From the NCBI GenBank assembly GCA_000708835.1, contig DF237454.1, forward strand, positions 9,075 to 67,646: a stretch of 58,572 bases of DNA, written 5' to 3'. Shown piece after piece: positions 1-10,400 of the stretch. Within the stretch, counting starts at the first letter, position 1, and each line of letters starts with the position of its first letter. Position numbers and translations under genes: made by a program. The DNA comes from Klebsormidium nitens. Lineage: Eukaryota; Streptophyta; Klebsormidiophyceae; Klebsormidiales; Klebsormidiaceae. Below the pieces are notes generated by a model. That model saw only the letters and a program-made list of their open reading frames with translations. It was not told where the DNA came from and did not search any database.

Positions 1-45
1 TTTCGTGCTTTACTCCCACCTCTAGGGGTTGAGATTAATCCTAAC

Positions 46-3000
46 GTTGAGGGGGCATGGAGAATTCGTGCGCGACCGCCTGTTCCAGCTGCCCGGCGGC
101 CAGGTAGATCTGCAAAGGGAAAGGTTTGCAATTTGAAATCGAGGTTCGGATTCTGAACTCTGGCTTTCGGGTTCCATTTTGAGGTGTTTTAAACTATTGG
201 ATTAGGGAGGTCATCTGGAGAGTTGCTAGGCTAATCTGCAGAAAGAACCTTGCGCATAGGGGATCGTGCGCGACCGCCTGCTCCGGTCCGCGGCAGCCGG
301 CGTAAATGTGCGCTGCGCTAGTTAGATCTGGGGGTGACAAGTGGGACGTAGAACCCAGGAATCGAGGGTTTTGAGCGGTTTTTGTAGTCCACCACGTTGC
401 AGAATCATATAAGGCCGTTCCTTCAATTCTGCTGACCCGCACAACTTCCAAGCTACAGTATTTGGAAAATTACTTCGAAGCAGCAGGTCATCCGCGTCGG
501 CCTGCAGAGCTACAGTAGCTACGCACTGGCAGCGCCCATCATCAACCACTTTCGAAGGAGTCACTACGTACCGAGGTTTCGAATCTGCATAGTTTTCCCA
601 GTCTTAAAACATGTCCGCTTCGGCCCTGACAGCGCCTATTACGCATGCATTTGCGCAGCCCTTTTGTCGTGAGTTCTGGGTCTGCCTCACCTGACTCTGG
701 AGCACGTTCGCCTCGGCCGACGCGGCCTCGAGCCGCAGCGCGGCCGCGACCGCGCGCTGCGCGCCCTCGAAGTCCGCATCCACGTACTTGGCACGTCCGA
801 GCAGAAGTTGGACGTCCGGCAACCCGGGGGCCGCCTTGTACAGCACGTCCAAAACCTGAGAAGAGCAGCCGTGTTACGAGACACGTCAGCGGTGTCGTCA
901 TAACGGGCCAACAAGGATCAATCATTAGGAGCTGTGGTTAAGTCTTCATACCTATATAAACACCTCTGGATGTAGTTTGTTGTGGTCAGGGTGAGATAAA
1001 GGGAATGGATTGTCCCCCCGACCCATCTTGAGGTCGACATTTCAAGGGAATCCAAAACGCTTCATTCTGCGACACCTCTGCAATTACTTCCTCATCTCCT
1101 GAATGACCATTCGGATCCTTTCCACTGTCTCCTGATATCTGGCAATTTATTCACAATGGAAAGCCAACTATACAATAACACAGACAAAAACGGGACCCAG
1201 CGAAGCCAATAGCCCCCAAGTCGACGACCCTTCTTCGTATCATCGTTCGAAGGATACGCGACCGCAGATTGAAGCACAGAACCTCCGCGCTTACCTTGAC
1301 CGCGTTTCCCACGTGTGGGCTCGCCGGCTCCGCCGGGCCCCGGGGTTCCGTTCCGGCCTGCGCCAGAAACTCCCGGGCGGCGTCCAGCAGCCGATCCGGC
1401 TCTAACGCGGCGTAAAAGCCTAACCCCGGTCTTAACCTCCGCAAAGCCCGGAGGTGCGCCTCGACTGCTTGTTCGAGAAGCGCGCACGCGCGCGCGCTGT
1501 CGCGGTCTTTCAGGCGGGCGATAGCGGCGGAGAGGAAAAGGAGTGGTGGGGAAGGGTCGGCGGAGGTGGACATCTCGCTGAGGAACTCGAGGTGGGAGGC
1601 GGCCTCTTGGAGCTGGCCCAGAGCGATCTGCGGGTCAGAAAATTTGGTTCGAAGGGTCAATATAAGCGTTTAAGAAGAGAACAAGGAGATCCAGCTTGGA
1701 TCTCATGCAGGCTCCGAGACAGGCGGCTTGCTGGAGCTGGCCTAGCGCATTTAGCGGCTAACGACAGAAGCCAAAGGAAGGTTCCAAAGACGGTGAATAG
1801 GGTTGGGACATGCTACGACGAAGTACTCGAAGCAGAGTCAGCTTGTACTAGAGAAGCTTCCAGACGTGGAAGACAGGAACCAAGTAAGTCTTCGGCCCTC
1901 ACCTGGCAGAAGAGCGAGCCGTAAACCGCGTCCATGTTCATCTCGTCCAGCTGCGACGCGCGCCGATACGTCCTCAGCGCCTCGGCCGCGTTTCCCGATA
2001 GCAGCTGCTGGTACCCGCACTCCGCGATGTACCGGGCATCCCCCGGGGCAAGTTTGCACGCTCGGTCGACTAGCGTTAGGGTTTTCTGGATGACGGCGGG
2101 TGCCGATTTGCCCGCCAACCGGGCAAGAGGCTGGGCGGATTCGAAGTAGACGGCCGCGTTGCGGGGCTCGGTGCGGTCGATGCTGTCGAGCAGGTCGGTC
2201 TGCGGGGAAAAGGGACGACTGGTGTTCCTATGACAAGTGTAACGTCATGCTTTCGGAGCTAGTGCAGACACGAAAGAACTTTGTTTGGCTGACGACTTCG
2301 GCAACGTCGTGTCTTATCGCAGCTGGATGAAGTCACGAGGTAAACGATCGTCAGCATCGAACAGAGTCGAAGAGCGTTCGACCTTCGGAAGTTTGTACGA
2401 AAAGACGCCCTTGAGGAGTGCTACAATGTGCGCCCAGCTAGATATTCGTGTGCGGCACCGTGTACTGCATAGCAAGAAAGTGCGCCCTCGTAAAACTTTG
2501 CCTGGGGATCCAGGCCGACCAGAATTGGTGACGGCGTTCCTTCGGCCAGCGTAACACTTACTTCATTGGTCGGTATATACTTTGATTAAAAGTCTTTTTG
2601 CGTCAAAACTGGCGTGACAGGCTGCGCCTCCTTTCTGAATGGTTTCAACCCAGTCGGGTAGACGGAAGACTTTCTCGAGAGCTCTGAACGCGTTCCTACT
2701 CGCGCGCACTCACCAGGTGTCTGAGCGCAATCTGCGGCCGGCTCTCCTGGCTCAGCAGGTAGAGCGCCGAGAGGCGCAGAGCGTCGATGTTGGCGGGATC
2801 GACGGTCAGGATGCGCTGCGCGACCTCCATAGCCTGCTCCCAGTCACCAACGGCCACCAGCAGCTTTGCTTTCTCGGTCAGTCCGGGGATGAACCAGGAG
2901 TGAGCCACGATGACCTGAAACAGCGGATAGAGGGGTTTAACCAACCGTCTGCGCAAATGCTCCTCGTTGGGTTAGAGGCGGTCAGCACGAGGACAAACCA

Positions 3001-4816
3001 GAAGTAGTAAGCCACGATGATTCTGGAGGCGACGCATGAGGTGTGGGTTGTACAAACTTGTCTCGTTAAATCAACTGTCGGTTAGAGATCCACACTCTTG
3101 TTCCTTCAGTCATCCTAAGAGCGTTCCAGGAGCAGCAACTGATGACCTAGCAGAAAGGGGCGGAATCAAACCTGGAAGGTATGACAGTTTGAACAAGTGA
3201 AGCCGCACTTGATGCACGAAGAACAAGCGGCTATTGAAAACTTGAGAGCGTCAGCAGCTTTTGATGCTCTGAAAGATAGTGTGACTGCTGTTTGTGAACG
3301 CTCGTTAAATCCGACAGCACTTAGGCTAGCGCAGAAAAGCTCTATGAGAACGTGGGTTGTGAGGAGGCCGTAGCATAAAAGAACCGACACAAGGAATGAG
3401 ATTTGTGAGAGAGGGGCCTCACTAGTAACTCGCTTTGCTCATCAGTTTCCAGGAAGCATAGTAACTGAAGAAAGGTCTCCAGCATCAGATAGACTGGAAC
3501 GTAGACATGAAGACACAAAGTGAGGACGCTTGGGCAGTGTGATCCAGTTCAAGGGCGAAGCAAATTCTCGCCATGACTTCCTTGAGTATTGCAGTGCACA
3601 ACAGACTCCCAGTCACAGCCCATAGCTGGGCCAGAAGTTCCATGCCAATGCAGACATTCCAGGGCCAGTGCTAGTGGGACATTGGACATGTGGCCGCACC
3701 CATCCTTACCTGGTTGATGTGCTCCAGCGCCCTGTTGTACTCCTTCTTAACCTCCCAGCACTTGACCTGCCCCAGCATCGCTTCCAGGTCCCTCTCATTT
3801 CCCCCCAACACCTCCTCAAAGAACGCCAAGGCCTTATCTGCCCCGCTGCTCCTCCCCCCATAGCTCCCCCTTCTGCCGCCCCCTTTGTCTGCTGATGACA
3901 ACTCGATCCACGCCTTGAGACACCTGGCTTCCGAATTCTGAGGTTGAGATCTGAGAACCTGGTCCAGACAGCTGTTTGCTTTTTTGAGATTCTCTGCGGG
4001 GCCGAGGTGAAAATGAAAGAGTGCCGCCTGCAGAAAAGCGGGCTCCCCGGCGCTGCGCTCCGCCACGCCTAGTTGTTGTTTCAAAGCGGAGACGGCCTCT
4101 TCGTCGATTAGACTGCTGTGGGAGTGCGCATGAAGTGATGCGGCGATGGCAGCTAGCTCCACATCTCTCTGGCCCTGGACAGCAGACACCCAACAGTTGT
4201 CAGGACAATTTGTAACAGGCATCTTTTGAGTTTTATCAAAGGGATTGGGTCAATTGTAGTCCTCACCTCAACATTTGGCCTTACATTTGAAAGATTATGT
4301 GCCACTCTTAGCATTCTTCTTTGATATCATTGCATTCGCCTGCAGGCTTTCTCCCAGATGACTGACAATATAAGCACGAAACCAAGTACTTTGGTCTCAT
4401 ACTAGGATAAGCTCAATCAGCTGTCAACTGCCAAAAGGATTCAGTAAGAAGTGCCGGGCCAGACGTTTAGCCATGCCAAGGAGGTAAAAACCCGTATTGA
4501 CTGCTTCAAGGCTTTAGCACCATCCCTTGACCTTTTAAGGCAGTGGTGCAGCTAGTGCACCTTATTCGAGCAGCTTCCTAGGGGCTATATATTTGATAAG
4601 CAAGACTATGAGTTGTATGACCACCCTACTTACCTGCAGGGGCTCGAGCTCACGCAATGCCTCTGAGAAGCTGCCCTCCTGCAGGGTGCCAAACGCTCTC
4701 CAGAAGAGGAGCACAGAATCGCCGGATCGCTTCCGCAAGGCCTCTGTACATGCTCCCTGAATGTGCCTCCAGTAACCCTCTCGTGCAAGGTAATTGACCA
4801 GCGCTTGCGATTCCAT
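46..4816 (-). CDS. TTC21B: Intraflagellar transport protein IFT139 / TTC21B-like, truncated by the window edge
   Basis: Ciliary IFT-A complex subunit built of TPR repeats, needed for retrograde intraflagellar transport. Seven exons can be placed: 4634-4816, 3710-4174, 2714-2914, 1903-2199, 1295-1627, 691-855 and about 46-109. The first six are all phase 0 with GT-AG borders and give about 548 residues. The start Met at 4816 opens MESQALVNYLAREGYW, which matches the usual N-terminus of the family. The TPR-like helices follow the order of animal TTC21B closely (for example EALRELEPLQ, QIALGQLQEA and LLGRAKYVDADFEGAQ). Exon 7 (IYLAAGQLEQAVAHEF) runs close to the window edge, and its donor at 44-45 is uncertain. 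The C-terminal two thirds of the protein lie outside. Three exons have decayed partial copies in the upstream introns (see findings). Presence of an IFT-A gene implies a flagellate stage such as zoospores or sperm. Confident in the family; less so in exon 7. Confidence 0.9.
258..318 (-). pseudogene. Decayed duplicate of TTC21B exon 7
   Basis: The stretch 265-284 repeats 67-86, the middle of exon 7, at 19 of 20 bases. The flanks are more diverged. Read on the minus strand in the exon frame it still gives GPEQAVAH, but an in-frame stop follows the would-be acceptor, so it cannot replace the exon. It lies in the intron upstream of exon 7. Confidence 0.6.
1719..1760 (-). pseudogene. Decayed duplicate of the start of TTC21B exon 5
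   Basis: Positions 1719-1760 resemble 1598-1640, which span the acceptor and first codons of exon 5. Shared blocks include GGCGGC and TGGAGCTGGCC. The acceptor AG has been lost in this copy. It sits in the intron directly upstream of the working exon. Confidence 0.55.
2968..3030 (-). pseudogene. Decayed duplicate of the start of TTC21B exon 3
   Basis: Positions 2968-3030 resemble 2865-2925, which cover the acceptor and first codons of exon 3. AGCCACGATGA is identical, and AACCAG, CGGTCAG and other blocks align in order. The copy lies about 100 bases upstream in the intron and keeps an AG near the equivalent acceptor. Confidence 0.5.
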
Positions 4817-7414
4817 CCTGCCAGCATCTCTTGGGCTAGAACCGAGCCTCTTCAAACGCTGCAAAGCAGCTTCAAGGACGTCGCAATCCCTGAAGCTGAT
4901 GACACAAGATGGTGCTTCCCCATTCAGTACTTCTCTAAATACTAGCTAGCAAAGTAGTCTTTCAAGCTGGATTCTCGCTCAATTTCGCCACACAATTTCC
5001 GCCTTCCCAACTTGCCAAGCTTCGGAGTTCGACTCTGAGCCTGAGGAATTGCCAAACCCTAATCCGGCAGTTCCGACAAGCGCGGAACGTTCGACCGGCG
5101 CAGGAATTCCGCCCAAACTCAGAACCAGCTAACCTCGACCCGCCGCGCACTGCGGCCGCGCAGCTTCCGCTCCGAACGGTCAGTGCGTACCGCGGACTGC
5201 GCATGTCAGCATGTTCAACGACTCTGGATGATCCAATGATCGGCGTGTCGGAACATTCTTCAAGAGCTATACTGGCCATGTCCGTCTGCTGGGCTTAGGT
5301 ATTTGTGGACAATTCTTCAAGCCTGCCGGAGCAGCGTGAGAGCAGCGTCTCCAACCTGGCACAGGAAGCTGCTTGAACAGCTTGCCTTTGTCCAAATGTG
5401 GTCCAAATCTGCCTGGCCCGCGTCCTTGCGTGCTAAATTTGGTCTATTCTGTGGGGCACGTCCGCATTTAACATGTCCTCAGAAATGCACGCGCGCAAGG
5501 ACGAGGCAGGTCATTCATGATCCACCGCCCCCGGCCCTTCAACTCGCAATGATGAGGCGCAGCGGGCGCGCAGCAACTTTGCCGGGCATTTAGGGACGAG
5601 CGGTACGAAATGGACGAGGTTGCAAACGCAGTGTACGATGATGGCCTCTCAGCGGGGTATGCCGCCTTCCCGTAAAAGTCCAGGAATGCCCGCTACAGGC
5701 CGTTCCTCGCACCTGGAAGGATGCCCCGGAATTGCAGGAATACCTAGATCGCCGGGAACGCTTCGAAAAGGCGTACATCTGAAGAGGGTCCAGAACTCGC
5801 CTTTCAGGTAATCTCGAGGCAACGCGTTCTTGGACCTTAAGATATATATACGAACATCTGCCGCAGTACGGGTTCAAGGTGGATCCCTGATCAAGCCTTG
5901 AGTCAAAGGGTCACTCGGACGTCAACTCGTCAGAGTCTATACCCGTGCCGTAGACGTTAACGAGGCTTGTAATCTTCTGGATCTTCACTCAAATGTAGTA
6001 ACGAAGGCATTCAACACTGCAAAACCAAGTAGTACACACTCCTGCCTTTGCTTGGAGTGCCGTGAATGTCCTGCACTTTCGGTCCGATTCAAAGATCTGC
6101 ATATTCCAGGTCTTGCATGGAGATTCAGGATGCCATGATGTTGGAAGTTTGCACTTGACCCCGCTCGAAGAAGCGTAGAACCTTTGCCGAATACTAGCTG
6201 CGTCCAATCTATCCTGCCTGTTCAATTTTCGGCAGCTATGAATACGGGGCAAAGGATTTTGAACGGCCCGGAACATGCTGCATATGTGCCAATACGTCGC
6301 AATTGCTTGAGTGCCTTTTGAGTCTGCGGAAGGGCATGCAACATTCCTTCCGAGATCGCCATCTTACTATACTTGCTGCACTTCTTACTGGGGATATGTT
6401 CACGCACTGCAGCCCCAGGCTAGCTGATTTCATAGGACAACATATGAACAGGTCGTCATCCGGCCCAATCCTTGCGCTATCTACAACGAGCTGGCGCGCA
6501 CAAAAAGCATGTGCTGCCATGTGCCTAATCTCAATGATTCATGCACGCACGCGCCATGCTTAATTATGTGGTTGCGTGAGCTGATCGACGCTAGCTCTGC
6601 ACAATCGTCCCATGGCTTGAAGCCGGGATCACGCATGACAAACAAGTGATAAAGCAGTTATGTAAGAAAACTTGCCCACTCGATGTACCAACAAAGACTT
6701 ACGGTATTTTGCCGGTATCAGATTGGAGCTCTTTTCCCTTATCGCGGGACTGGCATCATATGATTGCACGAAGCATCACTGGATACGACGGCCGACCCAC
6801 AGCACACATGTGTCGCCTCAGCCGGCTGCCCATGAGTTCGCATCCAGGAAGCGATTTAAAACAAGTACTAATTGCGGTTTGGCATAACGAGGAGGTTTAC
6901 AGTATACATGTAAGTTTGGATTTTATAGGCTATGCTTGTTCAAAATTTACCCGCTCAATAAGAAATCAATGGGAGGAGTAAAGTTGTTTTCCTTCTGATC
7001 CGGGCTTCCACTCAGTGTACTTTGAATCCCTATTACGCGCGGCTTCATGAACCAATCGGTAACTCATTTCGCGGGGCATTGAGTACAAGCCTTGCAACAC
7101 TGCAGTTAGGTGCTCACAATGGTTGTCACGATGGACAACCAGATTCGAGTACTCACGAAGAACCAGAAATTTCATAGTAAGTTCATACTAACCTTCCTCA
7201 CACATTAATGCAATACTAGAAAAGTGGCCAATCCATTCACGATAACCAATCGTTACACTGCCTTCTTGAAACTGTCAAGAATCGTCTCGCTAACTTGTCA
7301 TTCCAATGAACTCAACTCAAGGAGCCTAAAAGACAAGCCCCTACGTCAAAACCGATTATGAATCGCCCTACTGTACAAGAGGGAAAATCGACTTTACAAA
7401 GAAAGATTGCTGCC
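4817..7414. other. Intergenic region between TTC21B (5' end) and EGY (3' end)
   Basis: About 2.6 kb with no recognisable intact gene. The first few hundred bases (4960-5200) are GC-rich and are probably the TTC21B promoter and 5' UTR. They hold a plant telo-box (AAACCCTAA, 5054-5062). A coding-like relic lies at 5536-5792 (separate entry). From about 5900 to 7400 the sequence is more AT-rich and I see nothing interpretable. Confidence 0.5.
5536..5792 (+). pseudogene. Coding-like relic with a frame change, family unknown
   Basis: From about 5580 one frame reads DERYEMDEVANAVYDDG and then stops near 5674. Shifting frame by one step there gives a second open stretch with TWKDAPELQEYLDRRERF, ending in a stop at about 5792. 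The acidic/basic helical composition looks like real protein, but no single frame covers both parts. It is either a relic with one frameshift or two short exons of an unrecognised gene. I cannot assign a family. Confidence 0.25.
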
Positions 7415-10400
7415 CTAGTCGACCAACTGCTGCACAGTGTCTGAGAATGGGAAGGGGAACGGCAACAACACGAGCAGGCCAAACACGAGCGCCGCTATTC
7501 CGAGGGCTTTCCTAGCGTTGTCTGGCTCGCTTATCTCGTCCGAGTGGGGCGGAACGGGCCCTCGTTGGAGGAACGCGGTCAACACGACGAAGTACAAAGA
7601 AAGGTCGTTGAAAATTCCCGCAATGCCGAGGAGAAGGTACGAGACGAGACTGAACGTGCCCCAAAGCTGCAGAATGTGAAAAGCGGACAGGGTTCAAACC
7701 TCGTCTTTTACCGCGCTGAGCACGTCAGCATTACGATAACCGAGGAGGTTATAGAGCTCCGCAAAGATGAAGACGGGTACTCAAATGCTACGGACGTGCT
7801 GCTGAGCGACTTCAACAAATGTGGCGATAATGCTTGTACTTTGTTGTGTTAAGCGCGTCAGGAGCGCTACCTCGAAACCTGGCTCCTCGGTGAAGGTGCT
7901 GAGACGAACCGCGCTTGATGCGAAAACTGCATCGCCTATCTGGAGATTCGACTCAGGGAGCAAGCAATTGAAGGAAGCAGACAATCTAAGCAGGAGCGCT
8001 TTGTCACAGGACTTGCTGTACGGAAAAGGCAAAAGGACAAAAAGAAAGGAATAGGGAATACAGTGACGGCAAAAACTAAATAAGGACGAAGAACGGGCCC
8101 ACCTTCCGTCCAAAGAGGCCGAGCGCCAGCCGGCCGCCGTCGAGCTCCCCGACGGGAATAAGTTGCAGGGCGTTGACCGTGAGCGCCGACCACGCCGCGA
8201 GCGCGACCGGGTTCATCGCAATTGGCTTGCCCTCCTGGAGCGCATCTCCGAGGAGCAGCTTGGCTGCAAAATTTAGAGGAGAAGACATATGTTACTGATC
8301 CGCGAAATATCCGTAGTTCCCCAGAATCGGACCTGATCGAATCACAAGCTCACGGACCACCCAGGTCAGGAACGAACTGCAAATCAGCATGATTGGCTTG
8401 CCCTCCTGGAGCGCATCTCCGAGGAGCAGCTTGGCTGCGAGAAGAAGCGTAAATATGGGTGACTACAAGCTTGCATAAGACTTGAGGCGTACGGGAACCT
8501 TCACCCGGAGCGGACCGGACGAGCTACGAGATGATGAAGTTCTTAGGTCAGGAGCGAAGATGGGGCAAAGCCGCGCATGTTAGAGCTTCAAGTTCTCGGT
8601 GCTCTACGGTACCGTTCAGGAAGAGAGGAAAGATGCTTTCTTCAGATCCAGGGAAGCTAGCTCTAGAAAGAAGCAGATGTGAAAGGCCGCGAAGAAATTT
8701 ACGAATTTGAGTAAGCGATGAACTTCAGACTTCAGAGGTCAGTCGCTTGGAGCCAGTCAGTGCACGATAAACGAGAAATACCCCGCAAAGGAATCAGATA
8801 GCAGATCGCGAAAACAAACGTCCTCACCTAGACCCCCGGCCAAGAACGAGTCGTGGAACACCGACGCATCCACCACGGTCGCTACCCCTCCGGGAGGTGG
8901 CAGTGTAAACCCGGCTAACAATAACCCTAACCCAACCACCGCCCCGAGCGCTGGTCCCGCTGCCGCAATCTCGATCAGAACCGACCGTTTTGGGAGGATG
9001 CTTTTGATCTGGGTGATCGCACCGAAAGTGCCCAGCTGGAGGCCCGGGATGAAGAACGGCACCCCCAGCTTGACACCGTGCCGTCTTGCGGCGATCTGGT
9101 GCCCGAGTTCGTGGGCTGCGAGGACGCCGAGAAGGGCCACGGAACTTGGCCAGGTGTCAAAGATGGCCTTGAGGATGGGGGTGGCCATTTGGTCGAGCGG
9201 GAGGCTGCAAGGAAGGATGGGATACACTACGGATCTTTGGAAAACACTTGATTCACGATGTGTTGACGAGAAGCAGCAAACTGGGAAGGATAAGGGAGAT
9301 AGTGTAAAGTCGGAAGGACAAGAGAGAATGCGAAACTGGAAGGACAAGGGAAAATACAAAGTCGATAGGCAGGTGCTTGAACGAGACGTTCGTTCTTCAG
9401 CAGTTGACAAGATTAAGCATCTAAGTAGCATGGCTGCACTTCAGAGGGGAGGTGTGGTAGGGCGAAAAAAGCTCTCAGAAGCGATATTTGTTTGACGTGG
9501 CTGTCGAAAGTGGCCCAAGAACCGGGCTTTCCTGCCTACACAGCGGTTCTCTATGTACTCACCCTTCTTCGAAGATGACCCCGTTGCGGATGAAGATAGT
9601 CGCTATGGTCGACGTGGCGAAGATAGCGGCGGATAGAAGTTCGGGCACGGCTGCAGAAAAACACAGAGCCCATGAAAGCCCGGCAGGCGGCTCGGAAAGC
9701 ATTCCGGCGCTCGGTTGTGACGTCTGCCGTGTGTAAAATTTGATGGTTGGATACGGCCAACTTACGAGGAAACTCCTAGCTTGTCAGCGACTTCGCGTGC
9801 ATGTGAATACCAGCGGATGGGGAATAAAACGGCGGAGTCCATGAGCCTTGCTGGCTCTCGAATAAATACTGGCGATGGGTGCCCCCCTCCCGATACCAGC
9901 AGATTGTCAATGAGGGGAAGTTTGGTCGCTCAAGAAGAAACTCAGGATGGAATATGGTCCGTCGGATAAACATCTTCCTGATACGCAGATAAACAAGGGT
10001 ATCTTAAGGCGGCTCCCTGGACGTGAATCAATGCTGAATGTCCATGTTATGGATGCCCGCACGAGTAGGAAAGAGCGAGTAGCGGAGCGCGAAGCCTTAC
10101 GAGCTTGGCGAGGCGTGATGGCCGCCTTCGGGATGACGACAGCAGACGGGTTGTCGTCCTCCGGGTTTCTAAGCAGGAAAAACTCGTACTCGTCTCCGTA
10201 CTTGTCAGTCAACCGCTTCCCGATCTTGGCATGAGCTTTTGCGGCGTCCCCGCCACGCAGGTTGCCCTTGAAGAGCACGCCTCCCTGCGGATATATTTTG
10301 AGAGACTCAAGCAGGGGGACGGTGGCATGGAATCGTGATTGATATTTCAGGGAATCTTGTTTTGCAATACCAGACTGTTGCTGGTATTGCCAGCACATAA

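Noticed and set aside
5054-5062. Telo-box AAACCCTAA as a telomere remnant
   Set aside because: A single nine-base copy in a promoter-like region is a common plant promoter element, not telomeric DNA.
7627-7935. Possible copy of the EGY exon 8 start near 7887-7935
   Set aside because: GAAGGT, GAGACGA and CTGCA align in order, but the match is too weak to claim without a scored alignment.
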